Positions 26,823 to 37,500 of a DNA stretch of 64,000 bases are shown here, in pieces. A program made the translations under genes and the position numbers. Location: contig CANLCX010000006.1 in the NCBI GenBank assembly GCA_947489315.1, forward strand, positions 94,338 through 158,337, given 5' to 3'. Source of the DNA: an uncultured Sphingomonadaceae bacterium (GTDB lineage: Bacteria > Pseudomonadota > Alphaproteobacteria > Sphingomonadales > Sphingomonadaceae). Below the pieces are notes generated by a model. That model worked only from the letters and a program-made list of their open reading frames with translations, was not told the origin of the DNA and searched no databases. Every line of letters begins with the position of its first letter. Positions within the stretch are counted from its first letter, which is position 1.

Positions 26823-29396
26823 TCAGAATTTGAAGCGGACAGTCCCGCCATATGTTCTAGGCTGATTTGGAAAAGCCGATACTGTTCCAGCTTGTGCCAC
26901 GCCATCAAACACTGTGACCAGGAAACGATCGTTCAGCAGGTTTCTACCCCATAGGCTAAGCTCCAGGCCATTGGTCAGGCGAAGCGACAATCCACCATTG
27001 ACCAGATTCTGTTCGCGTTTGAAAAGCTGCTGCGCAGTCGGACCAAAAGTTGGCAAGCCGTTATTGATGCTCACATTGCTTTCATGGCTATAGTCGATAC
27101 GACCGATAAGCTGGGTACCGCTGCCAAATTCATGCGTGTAGGTCGCTGAGGTTGAAATGGAGATCGGCGCGATACCTTGGACATCTTGACCAGTTAAATC
27201 GCCAAGCGCTGAGCCTGGGAAGCTATCATATACCGCATCAAGATATGTAAGAGCAAAAGTGAATACCAGAGGGTCTGCCGGTTGAATCCGTGCATCAAAC
27301 TCAACACCTTTAGTCGATTGTTCGCCTGCATTGGCTAAGGAAAAGCCAGTACCAGTAAAGGTATTGCTCTGAAATCCTTTCAATGTTTGGTCAAACAACG
27401 CAAGATTGACAGCCAAGCCGTCAAATTGAGCCTTTATACCAATTTCATAAACTTCCGCCTCTTCAGGGGCCGCAAAACGGGTGCCTGAGTTCAGATTTGG
27501 AACGGCAAGGCCAGCATCCAATATGGGCGAGGATGGCGCCAAAAGAGTGCTTCGGAATGGACCGCCTGGAGTGAAGTCGGCTGCGAAAGGACGCGAGTTG
27601 CGTGACAAGTTGAAAGACGATGCCTTGAAACCAGTCGAGTAGCTGAAATAAGCGTTGATATTATCGTTGATTTCATATGCTGCACGCAATGTGTAGGAGA
27701 AGTCACTATCGTTGGTTCGCCCGTTCTCAACTGCATTTGGGAAATTCAGGAAAGGCGGTTGAAATTGCAGCCCACTAAGACCGAGCAGTGGATTGACGGC
27801 CGGATTTTGTGCGGCGGCCGCGATTGCATCGAAGATGGGTGCCGTTGCCGGAGCAGCAGCAAAAGTGGCAATCGCAGCAGGGTCAGAGGCATTAGCGCCC
27901 AGGAATGGAACAAGCTGACCAACGATAACGGCATCTACCAAATTGACCTGCGCTAGTTCATCGAAGGTTTCAATCTGGATCGCTGCGGATTTTTTATCCT
28001 TGGTGTAGTTAAACCCGGCCGTCAGCGTCAGTCGATCAGTAACCTCAAAATCCACGGTTCCAAAAACCGAATATGCCTCGTTGTCCAACGTGAAGAATTC
28101 GCGATTGAGGATACCTTCGTTGAGCGAGCTGCCCGGCGTTATACCAAGTGCAGCTTCTGCGCCGCCTAGAGCACCGCCGGTAAGCAAGTTAAAGAAATCC
28201 CTGGATTGTGGACCAAGGAACAACTCGGCGTCGACCTCGATATCTTCATTGAAATAATAGCCGCCAAGCAGAAAATTCAGAGGGCCATCAAAATCGGATG
28301 CGACTCTAAGTTCCTGTGTAATGGTATCAATTTTAGTGTCGCTATTTGAGCTTGCGACATCTGCAGTTGTGTAATCAATATCGCCCTGGATGAAGGCTTC
28401 CCCATTTCGGTAGGCCGAAATAGATGTAATCGTGATTGGCCCTGTTGTCCAGTCCGCCTGCATGGAGAAACCGTAATTGTCGATTTCATTCACAGGAACT
28501 TGGTTCAGAAAGCTATCCGATGTAAAAGGGTCGCCAACAGCGAGAGCGCCGCCAACGCCAAAGATGGCTGGAACTGTTGGCCCACCCACTACATTGGTTG
28601 TGAGGCAGCAATCCTCATCAATACTGGAATAGTCACCGATCAGCCGAACTGTGAAATCTGGTGAAGGTTCAAACAATAGCTGTCCGCGTAGGTTCCAGCG
28701 ATTGCGTTCACTGACGTCCGTATCCAGATTGGCGATTGTGGCATAACCGTCGCGTTTATTGTAACCACCGTCAATGGAGAAGGCCAGTTTTTCAGTTATT
28801 GGACCGGTCACGTCGCCCTTAAGGACTATCGCGTTGAAATTTCCATAGCTGGCTTCAACGGACCCACCAAATTCAAATTGTGGTTCACGGGTAACAATAG
28901 AGATGACGCCGGCAGATGCGTTTTTACCGAATAATGTAGACTGCGGGCCGCGAAGAACCTCAACGCGCGCTACATTTGCAAGATCACCAATTTGGGCACC
29001 GGAACGGGAACGATATACACCATCAATAAAGACACCAACAGAGGGTTCAATGCCCGGATTGTTCGCGCCATTACCAAAGCCACGGATGATAAAGTTCGTG
29101 GCCGCAGCATTTTGAAATTGGCTGACACGCAGTGAAGGTGCAACTGTCTGAAGGTCTAGCAGATCGCGAATTTGGGCCTGCTCAATTGTTTCGGCAGACG
29201 TAACAGATACCGAAAGGGGAAGTTCTTGCAGGGTTGTTTCCCGTTTAGTGGCGGTAACGATAATAAGACTATTATCTGCTCCCGCGTTTTCGGTAGCGTC
29301 TTGCGCGGCTGCAACGCCAGCAAAGCCGCAGAGACCCAGTGTGCTTCCCCCTGCCATCAGGATTACACGCGTTAAAGTTTTTGAATATTTGTACAT
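26823..29396 (-). CDS. TonB-dependent outer-membrane receptor
   Basis: An 857-aa outer-membrane beta-barrel. It has a signal peptide (to about residue 31, GVAAAQ), a TonB-box-like SLIIVTATKRE, a plug domain (LPLSVSVTSAETIEQAQIRDLLDLQTVAPSL, RVEVLRGPQSTLFGKNASAGVISIVTREP) and a barrel ending in aromatic F (GGTVRFKF). The type is common in sphingomonads, where substrates are often plant or aromatic compounds rather than siderophores; the ligand here is unknown. Start follows GGGAGGGTAAT. It diverges from the molybdenum hydroxylase genes at 29777. Confidence 0.93.
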   Translation of the reverse strand: MYKYSKTLTRVILMAGGSTLGLCGFAGVAAAQDATENAGADNSLIIVTATKRETTLQELPLSVSVTSAETIEQAQIRDLLDLQTVAPSLRVSQFQNAAATNFIIRGFGNGANNPGIEPSVGVFIDGVYRSRSGAQIGDLANVARVEVLRGPQSTLFGKNASAGVISIVTREPQFEFGGSVEASYGNFNAIVLKGDVTGPITEKLAFSIDGGYNKRDGYATIANLDTDVSERNRWNLRGQLLFEPSPDFTVRLIGDYSSIDEDCCLTTNVVGGPTVPAIFGVGGALAVGDPFTSDSFLNQVPVNEIDNYGFSMQADWTTGPITITSISAYRNGEAFIQGDIDYTTADVASSNSDTKIDTITQELRVASDFDGPLNFLLGGYYFNEDIEVDAELFLGPQSRDFFNLLTGGALGGAEAALGITPGSSLNEGILNREFFTLDNEAYSVFGTVDFEVTDRLTLTAGFNYTKDKKSAAIQIETFDELAQVNLVDAVIVGQLVPFLGANASDPAAIATFAAAPATAPIFDAIAAAAQNPAVNPLLGLSGLQFQPPFLNFPNAVENGRTNDSDFSYTLRAAYEINDNINAYFSYSTGFKASSFNLSRNSRPFAADFTPGGPFRSTLLAPSSPILDAGLAVPNLNSGTRFAAPEEAEVYEIGIKAQFDGLAVNLALFDQTLKGFQSNTFTGTGFSLANAGEQSTKGVEFDARIQPADPLVFTFALTYLDAVYDSFPGSALGDLTGQDVQGIAPISISTSATYTHEFGSGTQLIGRIDYSHESNVSINNGLPTFGPTAQQLFKREQNLVNGGLSLRLTNGLELSLWGRNLLNDRFLVTVFDGVAQAGTVSAFPNQPRTYGGTVRFKF

Positions 29397-29776
29397 ATTA
29401 CCCTCCCATAAACCACGTCAGTTTTTTTAACTGAACTTATCGTTTAATTATGAAGGATATTATACGGAAAAATGTCAAAAGCAATACATCTAATAGACCA
29501 TCGGTGCATTTGAGTGATTGTGAGCCGCATGAAATCAGCAAGGCAGCTCTTCGAGAGCTATGTATCTCCTCTCCGTAATGTCCGCTTTCGGGATAAAGCC
29601 GACATCTCGAGTGAGCGTAAAAGAGATGGATGCTCGCCTGCGGCTCGAAGCATCGACGCTGCCATTTAGCCTATGTTATAAATCGCTGTTTCATTACTCC
29701 TCGATAACGATACGCACGATTGCTTTTCAGATAGATTTAAGGCAATTGTAACAGCGAACCAACTAGGAGATTATCA
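29397..29776. other. Divergent promoter region with a palindromic repeat
   Basis: About 380 bp between the divergent TonB receptor and molybdenum hydroxylase genes. It is AT-rich near the receptor start and contains repeat copy 4 at 29577-29606. No known operator was recognised. Confidence 0.5.
29577..29606. repeat. Dispersed palindromic repeat, copy 4 (variant)
   Basis: ATGTCCGCTTT and AAAGCCGACAT pair with one mismatch around loop CGGGAT. It is the same variant as copies 2 and 6 (the interrupted one at 63908). Confidence 0.75.
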
Positions 29777-32161
29777 ATGTTTTTGCATGATATCGGGATA
29801 ATTCCTGTTGGAGATAAAACACAAACACCCAATTCAAGCGGTCCCAAAATCACGAATCTAACGCGGCGCGGTTTTGTTGTTGGATCGAGTCTCTTTGTGG
29901 TTGGCGTGGCACTGGCCGGTTGTTCCCGCTACGAAGAGCCGAAGATCGATCCCGATAGTCTCGATTTGCCAGCGGCGGGCCCCAGCCCTTTGACCAACGT
30001 GAAGGGCGGCGATGCCACGCCCGCTTTGTGGATCGCGATCGAAGAGGATGGAACGGTCAAGATTACCTGCCATCGCTCTGAAATGGGCCAACAGGTCTGG
30101 ACCTCCATGGCTCAGATTGTTGCCGACGAACTGGAAGCCGATTGGGACAATGTAGAGATTGTGCAAGCCATTGGCCATGAACGCTATGGCGACCAGAATA
30201 CCGATGGATCACGATCCGTCCGCTATAATTTCCATCGCTTGCGGCTAGCTGGCGCAGCGATGAAGCAAATGTTGGTTGAAGCAGCCGCTATCTATTGGAA
30301 GATGGATCCATCCGAATGCGAAGCGACGCTTGGCAAAGTGGGTAACAGCCAGAATAGCGACACTCTGTCTTATGGCAATCTGGCAAAGATAGCCGCAAAG
30401 CTGCAAGTTCCGGAAGAAGCCAAGGTTACGCTAAAAGACCCGAAAGACTGGCGCTATATCAACAAGGAAATCGCTTCTCTTACAGTGCCCAAAATTACGC
30501 GCGGCGAAGGCACTTTCGGCATTGATGTGGATATTCCCGATATGGTTTACGCCGTCATTGCAAGGCCACCACAGCTATTTGGCAAAACGGGAGCCGTGCG
30601 CGATGAAAAGGCGCTGGCCGTTCCCGGGGTGATGCGAACCGTAAAATTACCCGATGCAAGCCCGCCGGCACTTTTCAAGGCCTTGGGCGGCGTGGCCGTC
30701 ATTGGATCTGACACTTGGGCGGCCATTCAGGGTCGCAATGCTTTGGAGATTAATTGGGTCGACGGACCTAATGCCGGTTATGATTCAGAGACTTTTGCCG
30801 AACAGATGATCCAAACGGCCAAACGGTCTGGGACAGTTAGAAGAAAGCGCGGAGACGTTGCCGCCGGGCTATCAAACGCCAGTAAACGCGTCGAAGCCGA
30901 ATATTATGCGCCCCACTTGTCGCAATCACCAATGGAACCACCGGCGGCCACAGCGCGATGGGATGGTGACAAGCTTGAATGTTGGGCCTGTGTGCAAGAT
31001 CCCCAAGCAACCCGGCAAGCGCTATCGGATTTGTTGGAGATTGATAAGGAAAATATTACGGTCAATGCGACTTGGCTCGGCGGTGCTTTTGGGCGCAAGT
31101 CTAAGCCCGATTTCGTGGTCGAAGCCGCGCTGATCGCAAAGGAAGTCGATCGCCCGGTCAAGGTTACATGGACCCGCGAAGATGAGGTCCGCCACGGCTA
31201 TTACCATTCGGTGAGCGCACAGCGGCTCGAAGCGGGACTGGATGAAGATGGCAAATGTACATCTTATCTCCACCGCACGGTCTTTCCGCCAATAGCGTCT
31301 ACATTCTCGCCCGGAATGGATGTTCCAACGGATGGTGAAATGGGATTAGGTGCGACCGATGTGCCGTTCAACATGCCGAACCTGCAGGTAGAATCGGGTA
31401 ACGCCAAAGGCCATTTGCGGATCGGATGGCTGCGTTCGGTATCCAATATCTATCATGCCTTTGCAGTTCAGAGTTTTGCTGCAGAACTGGCCCATGTCGC
31501 TGGCCGGGATCAGAAAGATTATTTGCTGGAGCTTATCGGTGACGCTCGCACTCTCGACCCCGGTACCGAAGGGGCAACCTATCCCAATTATGACGCGTCC
31601 ATTGAAGAATATCCGATAGAAACAGCGCGGCTTTCCAATGTTGTCAATATCGCTTCAGAAATGGCCAAATGGGGTCGGACAATGCCTTCGGGTCATGGAT
31701 TAGGCATCGCCGTCCACCGATCCTTCCTCTCCTACATCGCAACAGTCGTGGAAGTCGCCGTCAGTCCCGAAGGGGCGCTGACCATCCCTGGCATCTGGCT
31801 GGCCGTCGATGCGGGAACCGTGATCAATCCACGCCATACGCGGGCGCAAATGGAGGGCGGGACGATATACGGTCTGTCCAATGCCCTATTCGGTGAAATA
31901 ACTGCGAAAAATGGCGCCGTTGTGCAGGATAACTTCCCATCCTGGCGGGCATTGCGCATGGGCGAAGCGCCGCGCGCTTTTGAGGTGCAGATCGTCAAGT
32001 CAAATAGCGCTCCTGCTGGCGTTGGTGAGCCCGCCACGCCGCCTGCTGCCCCGGCGCTGGCGAATGCGATATTCAATGCTACGGGTCACCGGATCCGAAA
32101 GCTGCCGATTATCGGAGCATCGGGAAGCCGCTTATCTTTGCCCGCTAAAGAAACCGCTTAA
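29777..32161 (+). CDS. Molybdopterin-binding large subunit of a xanthine-oxidase-family hydroxylase (isoquinoline 1-oxidoreductase type)
   Basis: Large subunit of a molybdenum hydroxylase that inserts oxygen from water into N-heterocycles or aldehydes. The 794-aa protein begins with a Tat-type signal (TRRGFVVGSSLFVVGVALAGCS), so the enzyme is probably exported folded to the periplasm; the C of LAGCS could also be a lipidation site. It contains MGQQVWTSMAQIVADELEADW, LGGAFGRKSKPDF and a C-terminal GVGEPATPPAAPALANAIF with the active-site Glu typical of the family. Start follows AGGAG. The 2Fe-2S subunit gene follows by 14 bp. Substrate unknown. Confidence 0.92.
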   Translation: MFLHDIGIIPVGDKTQTPNSSGPKITNLTRRGFVVGSSLFVVGVALAGCSRYEEPKIDPDSLDLPAAGPSPLTNVKGGDATPALWIAIEEDGTVKITCHRSEMGQQVWTSMAQIVADELEADWDNVEIVQAIGHERYGDQNTDGSRSVRYNFHRLRLAGAAMKQMLVEAAAIYWKMDPSECEATLGKVGNSQNSDTLSYGNLAKIAAKLQVPEEAKVTLKDPKDWRYINKEIASLTVPKITRGEGTFGIDVDIPDMVYAVIARPPQLFGKTGAVRDEKALAVPGVMRTVKLPDASPPALFKALGGVAVIGSDTWAAIQGRNALEINWVDGPNAGYDSETFAEQMIQTAKRSGTVRRKRGDVAAGLSNASKRVEAEYYAPHLSQSPMEPPAATARWDGDKLECWACVQDPQATRQALSDLLEIDKENITVNATWLGGAFGRKSKPDFVVEAALIAKEVDRPVKVTWTREDEVRHGYYHSVSAQRLEAGLDEDGKCTSYLHRTVFPPIASTFSPGMDVPTDGEMGLGATDVPFNMPNLQVESGNAKGHLRIGWLRSVSNIYHAFAVQSFAAELAHVAGRDQKDYLLELIGDARTLDPGTEGATYPNYDASIEEYPIETARLSNVVNIASEMAKWGRTMPSGHGLGIAVHRSFLSYIATVVEVAVSPEGALTIPGIWLAVDAGTVINPRHTRAQMEGGTIYGLSNALFGEITAKNGAVVQDNFPSWRALRMGEAPRAFEVQIVKSNSAPAGVGEPATPPAAPALANAIFNATGHRIRKLPIIGASGSRLSLPAKETA

Positions 32162-32175
32162 ATCAGGAACAGGTC

Positions 32176-32631
32176 ATGGCCACAACGCTCAACATTAACG
32201 GAAAAGACGAAACAGTCGAGGCAGCGGCCGGCACTCCGCTGCTCTGGGTGTTACGCGATCACCTGAAAATGACGGGAACCAAATTTGGTTGCGGGATTGC
32301 GCAATGCGGCGCTTGTACTGTCCATGTTGACGATACACCGACCCGTGCCTGTATTACCCCACATGATTCCCTGGCAGGTTCAAAGATCACGACCATCGAG
32401 GGTGTGGCCGGCGGTGCAGCAGATGCCATCCGTTCAACCTGGATCAAGAATGATGTGCCGCAATGTGGCTATTGCCAGTCCGGTCAAATCATGGCGGCAA
32501 CCGCCTTATTGGAAGAAAATTCCAATCCGAGTGATGATGATATTGACGCCGCAATGAGTGGCAATATTTGCCGCTGCGCAACCTATATGAGCATTCGCCG
32601 GGCCATCAAGGAAGCTGCCAAAGAGCTATAG
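32176..32631 (+). CDS. (2Fe-2S)-binding small subunit of the molybdenum hydroxylase
   Basis: Electron-transfer subunit of 151 aa pairing with the gene before it. The N-terminal plant-ferredoxin-type cluster ligands are in GCGIAQCGACTVH with a further Cys at TRACITP, and the C-terminal helical cluster ligands are QCGYCQSGQ and NICRCATY. This two-subunit arrangement without a FAD subunit is typical of IorAB-type enzymes, which pass electrons to a cytochrome. Confidence 0.95.
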   Translation: MATTLNINGKDETVEAAAGTPLLWVLRDHLKMTGTKFGCGIAQCGACTVHVDDTPTRACITPHDSLAGSKITTIEGVAGGAADAIRSTWIKNDVPQCGYCQSGQIMAATALLEENSNPSDDDIDAAMSGNICRCATYMSIRRAIKEAAKEL

Positions 32632-32932
32632 TTCGCGTTTATACTGGTTTAGCGAGAGGTTTAGTCCAGCGCCTACGGATAGCGCAAAAACCTCTTTCCT
32701 ACACAATATCGCTTATGCCATATCTGATAATGGCTCTTTGACATTATAATCCTGACCTTGCCGATTTTCAGCAAGAAAAGCGCGATTTTTTAAGGTCGAT
32801 TCTGTGTATAAACTGTATAATCTTTATGAAACAGACCTCGAATATGAACGAATCAACATGTGAAAGGTTCAAGCTGACCATCGGCAATCCCATTGTCAGC
32901 GCGCTCATCTACCGATAATGGATGCTCTAAAG
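32632..32932. other. Convergent intergenic region
   Basis: About 300 bp between the convergent 2Fe-2S subunit and acyl-CoA ligase genes. A hairpin with arms AGAGGTTT (32655-32662) and AAACCTCT (32688-32695) and inner GCGC/GCGC pairs may end transcription from the left, although its T run is poor. Nothing else was recognised. Confidence 0.45.
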
Positions 32933-34540
32933 TCAGGCCTCGGCAAGGCTCTTTAGCTTATAGTCCTTATATTCATCGCGCAGCGCCCGTTTGAGGATTT
33001 TGCCGGTCGCCGTATGTGGCAACTCATCGATGAATTTGACTTCATCCGGCAGCCACCATTTCGCGACCTTGTCACCCAGATAGGTGATGACATCTTCTTG
33101 CGTCACCTGCGCGTCCGGTTTCTTGACGACCAATAGCAAAGGCCGCTCATCCCATTTGGGGTGATAGACGCCCACAGCCGCCGCTTCGGCAACACCAGGA
33201 CACCCAACCGCGGCATTTTCCAGTTCGATGGAGCTAATCCACTCGCCGCCTGACTTGATAACGTCCTTGGCCCGATCGGTAATCTGCATGGTGCCATCAG
33301 GATGGAGCACTGCGACATCGCCGGTATCAAACCAGAGATCCTCTTCGACAGCATCTTCGTCGGCCCGGAAATAGCGCTGAATGATCCAGGGCCCGCGAAT
33401 TTCCAGAGTTCCGCTCGACTCGCCATCGCGCGGCAGAACTTTGCCCTCGTCATCAACCACACGCAATTCCACACCGAAGGGCGGGCGACCTTGCTTGCAA
33501 ATGACGTCGACCTGCTCATCAAAATTCAGATCATCCCAATTGGCGGGCAGCGATCCGGCAGTGCCGATGGGCGAGGTTTCGGTCATGCCCCAGGCATGGG
33601 CCACCCGCATGCCGTTCTTCATCAGCCGCTCGATCATCGACCGTGGGCAGGCAGAACCACCAATGGTAATAACCTGCAGATCGCCGTAATCGCCGCCATT
33701 CGCATCCATGTCAGCAAACATGGAAAGCCAGACCGTTGGCACGCCCGCACTATGGGTAACGCCTTCTTCGCGGATCAGTTTCCACAGGACTGGCGCTTCA
33801 TTGCTGGCCGAGAAGACCATTTTCGCGCCAACAGCCGCGCAAGCAAAGGGCAACCCCCAGGCATTGGCGTGGAACATCGGCACGACCGGCAACATCACGG
33901 AACGGGTCGCAAGGTCCATAATGTCCGGCTGCACTTCGGTTAGCGCGTGGAGGACGTTGGAACGATGTTCATAAAGAACACCTTTGGGATTGCCGGTGGT
34001 GCCGCTGGTGTAGCAGAGGCCGCAAGGATCATTCTCGTCCACATCGACCCAGTCAAAATTGCCGTCTTCGGCATCAACCAATTCACGGAATGTCGGATAG
34101 TCGCCCTTCTCTCCGTCAAACTGGATATAATGTTCGACCGTTTTAAGCTGCGGCTTAAGCATTTCAATAATCGGCGTAAACATCTTGTCGAACAACAAAA
34201 TCCGGTCTTCGGCATGGTTGAGGATGTAAACCAACTGCTCTTCAAACAGGCGCGGGTTCACGGTGTGGAGAATGCCGCCGATACCGGCAGAACCATACCA
34301 ACTGATGAGATGGTGAGCGTGATTCATCGCAATAGTCGCGATCCGGTCGCCCTTTTTCATACCAAGCCGTTGCAGCGCCTGTGAGAATTTGCGCGCTTCC
34401 TGGCCAATTTCGCCCCAATTGGTGCGCGTTAACGAGCCATCGGCCCAATAGCTGACAATCTCTCGCGTGGTATGTTCCCGCGCTGCGTGGTCAATCAAAT
34501 TGGTAATTTTGAGCGCACTACCCTGCATAGCTCCAGCCAT
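32933..34540 (-). CDS. Acyl-CoA synthetase (DmdB/long-chain fatty acid-CoA ligase type)
   Basis: ANL-superfamily enzyme of 535 aa that activates a carboxylic acid to its CoA thioester via an adenylate. It has the P-loop [17 protein letters not shown], the adenylation motif [22 protein letters not shown] and a C-terminal catalytic Lys region ([14 protein letters not shown]). The segments [21 protein letters not shown] are like methylmercaptopropionate-CoA ligase (DmdB) and medium/long-chain ligases, so chain length is uncertain. ATG 34540 follows GGAGAGATTA; an upstream ATG at 34552 is weaker. Confidence 0.9.
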   Translation of the reverse strand: MAGAMQGSALKITNLIDHAAREHTTREIVSYWADGSLTRTNWGEIGQEARKFSQALQRLGMKKGDRIATIAMNHAHHLISWYGSAGIGGILHTVNPRLFEEQLVYILNHAEDRILLFDKMFTPIIEMLKPQLKTVEHYIQFDGEKGDYPTFRELVDAEDGNFDWVDVDENDPCGLCYTSGTTGNPKGVLYEHRSNVLHALTEVQPDIMDLATRSVMLPVVPMFHANAWGLPFACAAVGAKMVFSASNEAPVLWKLIREEGVTHSAGVPTVWLSMFADMDANGGDYGDLQVITIGGSACPRSMIERLMKNGMRVAHAWGMTETSPIGTAGSLPANWDDLNFDEQVDVICKQGRPPFGVELRVVDDEGKVLPRDGESSGTLEIRGPWIIQRYFRADEDAVEEDLWFDTGDVAVLHPDGTMQITDRAKDVIKSGGEWISSIELENAAVGCPGVAEAAAVGVYHPKWDERPLLLVVKKPDAQVTQEDVITYLGDKVAKWWLPDEVKFIDELPHTATGKILKRALRDEYKDYKLKSLAEA

Positions 34541-34584
34541 TAATCTCTCCATTTATTGTTTGGCTGTTTTTCGACTGAAACAGC

Positions 34585-37500
34585 TCAGCTTACAAGCCTT
34601 AAATTGGGTCTGCGGTGGCGGACGGGCCGTGAGCCAGTGGCAGGGCCCAGGCGGATATTATCAAGCCCTGCTATATGGCTGAGCGTCTCGGCCACTTGCG
34701 CATCGAGCTGAAAAGAACGACCGAGACAAACATGTGCAACTTCGCCGTCAAAGCTAGGCACAGTGACGATCAGTTCACTCTTGCCACCGGCGAGCGGCGC
34801 TAAGAAATTCTTTAGCTCCTGGAGCCCGTCTTGATTGAGAACGTCCAGCTCCATCCGGGTGCGGGTCGTTTTCTCAAGGCCATCCATGGATTGCGCCCGC
34901 CGAATAGCGACACGCGGGCTTTCGTCGTCGGAACGTTGGTCGAGCTCTACATTCAGCAAAGCACAGCTGCCTTCCTTGGCCATCTCTGCCAACAGCTCGC
35001 ATTGATCTTCTTCAAAACAACTGCCCGAAAACTGTCCACTGCTGTCTGAAAGGTCCGCCAGCACAAACCGATTGCCGCGCTTACTTTCTCGCCAACGCAC
35101 CCCTTCGACCAGAGCCGCCATGACCGCTGGCTTGCGCTGCCCTTCCGCTATGGGTCCCTCTTCGCACAAGGCCGCATAAGTCATAGCGCCATGAGACGAT
35201 GTGACAGCCTGAAATTGCGTGACAGGATGGGAAGCGAAGTAAAAACCATAAGCGTCGCGTTCGCGCAACATGATCTCGCTGAGGTTCCAATTGCTATTCG
35301 CTGGCAAGCGGATGGCCTGCATGTCACCGGAGCCGCCTTCCCCGAAAAGGCCGCCCTGCCCGCTCGTTCTTGCTTCTGCGGCGCTATTTGCTACAGACAG
35401 CAACATATCCGCTCCTTCATAAACGGCAGCGCGGTTAGGTTCCATTTCATCAAATGCACCCGCAGCAGAAAGGCTTTCAATCTGCCTTTTGTTCATACCA
35501 GAGGGATCAACACGATTCGCGAAATCATCCATCGACTGGAAGGGTCCGCTCTCGGCACGTTCGGCAACCAGTGCCTGCATAGCTTTCTCGCCCACATTTT
35601 TCAGTCCTGCCAGAGCATAGCGCACCGCAAGCAAAGCGCCTTCCTGCTCTTCGACCGCAAAAGATGGCCGGCTTTTGTTGATGGATGGCGGCAGTATCGT
35701 CACACCGAGCCGCTTCATGTCATCGACAAAGATACTGAGCTTGTCGCTTTGATGCATATCGAAGCACATAGATGCTGCATAAAACTCATGCGGATAATGC
35801 GCTTTGAGCCAGGCCGTCTGATAGGCCAGCAAGGCATAAGCCGCCGCGTGGCTCTTGTTAAATCCATAGCCGGCAAATTTATCGATCAGATCAAATAGTT
35901 CATTCGCCTGTGGGCCCTCAACACCATTTTTGGCGGCGCCTTCGACAAAGATACTGCGCTGCGTATCCATTTCCGATTGGATCTTCTTACCCATAGCACG
36001 ACGCAACATGTCGGCTTCGCCGAGAGAATAGCCCGCTATAATCTGGGCTGCCTGCATCACCTGTTCCTGATAGACAATGATCCCGTAAGTCTCTTTCAGG
36101 ATGTCTTCGAGCAAGGGATGAGGATAGGCCAGTTCAGCCCGCCCGTTCTTACGATCACCAAACAAGGGAATGTTGTCCATCGGACCTGGTCGATAAAGCG
36201 AGACTAGCGCAATAATATCCCCAAAGTTAGTCGGTTTCACCGCCGCCAGCGTCCGGCGCATCCCTTCGGATTCTAACTGGAATACGCCAACCGTGTCGCC
36301 GCGTTGCAGCAATTCGAACACCTTGGGATCATCCCAGGCGAGTGCGTCGAGATCCACTTCGATATTGCGTTCAGCAAGTAGTTGCACTGCCTTCTTCAAT
36401 ACGGAAAGTGTCTTCAGACCCAAAAAGTCGAATTTCACCAGACCGGCTTGCTCAACAAATTTCATATCAAATTGGGTGACTGGCAAGTCCGAGCGCGGAT
36501 CGCGATACAGCGGCACCAACTGGTCCAGCGGTCTATCGCCAATAACCACGCCAGCAGCATGAGTGGAGCTATGGCGCGGCAAGCCTTCCAGTTTCATTGC
36601 GAGGTCAAACAGACGCTTCACGTCAGCCTGCTTATAATCCTGCGCTAACTCAGAAATACCATTGAGGGCCCGTTTCAAATCCCATGGGTCCGTCGGATGA
36701 TTGGGCACCAATTTGGTCAGTCGATCCACTTGGCCATAGGGCATTTGCAAGACGCGGCCAACATCACGCAGAACGGCTCGGGCTTTCAGCTTACCGAATG
36801 TAATGATCTGAGCGACCTGCCCTGTGCCGTATTTCTCCTGCACATAGCGGATAACCTCACCGCGGCGGGTTTCGCAGAAATCGATATCGAAATCAGGCAT
36901 CGACACACGTTCCGGGTTCAGGAAGCGCTCGAAAAGCAAGCCCAACTTGATCGGGTCGAGATCGGTAATTGTCAGCGCCCATGCCACAACCGAACCAGCG
37001 CCGGAGCCGCGTCCCGGTCCCACTGGTATATCTTGATCCTTTGCCCATTTGATAAAGTCGGCAACGATCAGGAAATAACCAGGGAAACCCATATTGACGA
37101 TCACGTTGATCTCAAAATCAAGCCGGTCAAAATATTCTTGACGCTCCGCTCCTTCAACACCGCCGACATGGGCAAGACGTTCTTCGAGCCCGGCGGTCGC
37201 GTCGCGGCGCAACTGTTCGACTTCACCGGCTAAATCGCCCGCCAAGCTTGGCAAGATGGGATCACGGCGCGGCGGTGAATAGGCACAGCGCTTTGCTATC
37301 ACCAATGTGTTTTCGAGGGCTTCCGGCAAGTCAGAGAATAGATCCTCCATGACCATGGCGCTCTTAATCCAAAGATGTGGTGACGGTTTGTCACGGTCAT
37401 CATTCTCGACATAAGCCGACCCCGCAATGCAGGTCATCGCGTCGTGCGCTTCGTGAAAGTCGGGTTCAGCAAAACAACTTGGGTTTGTCGCTACGAGAGG

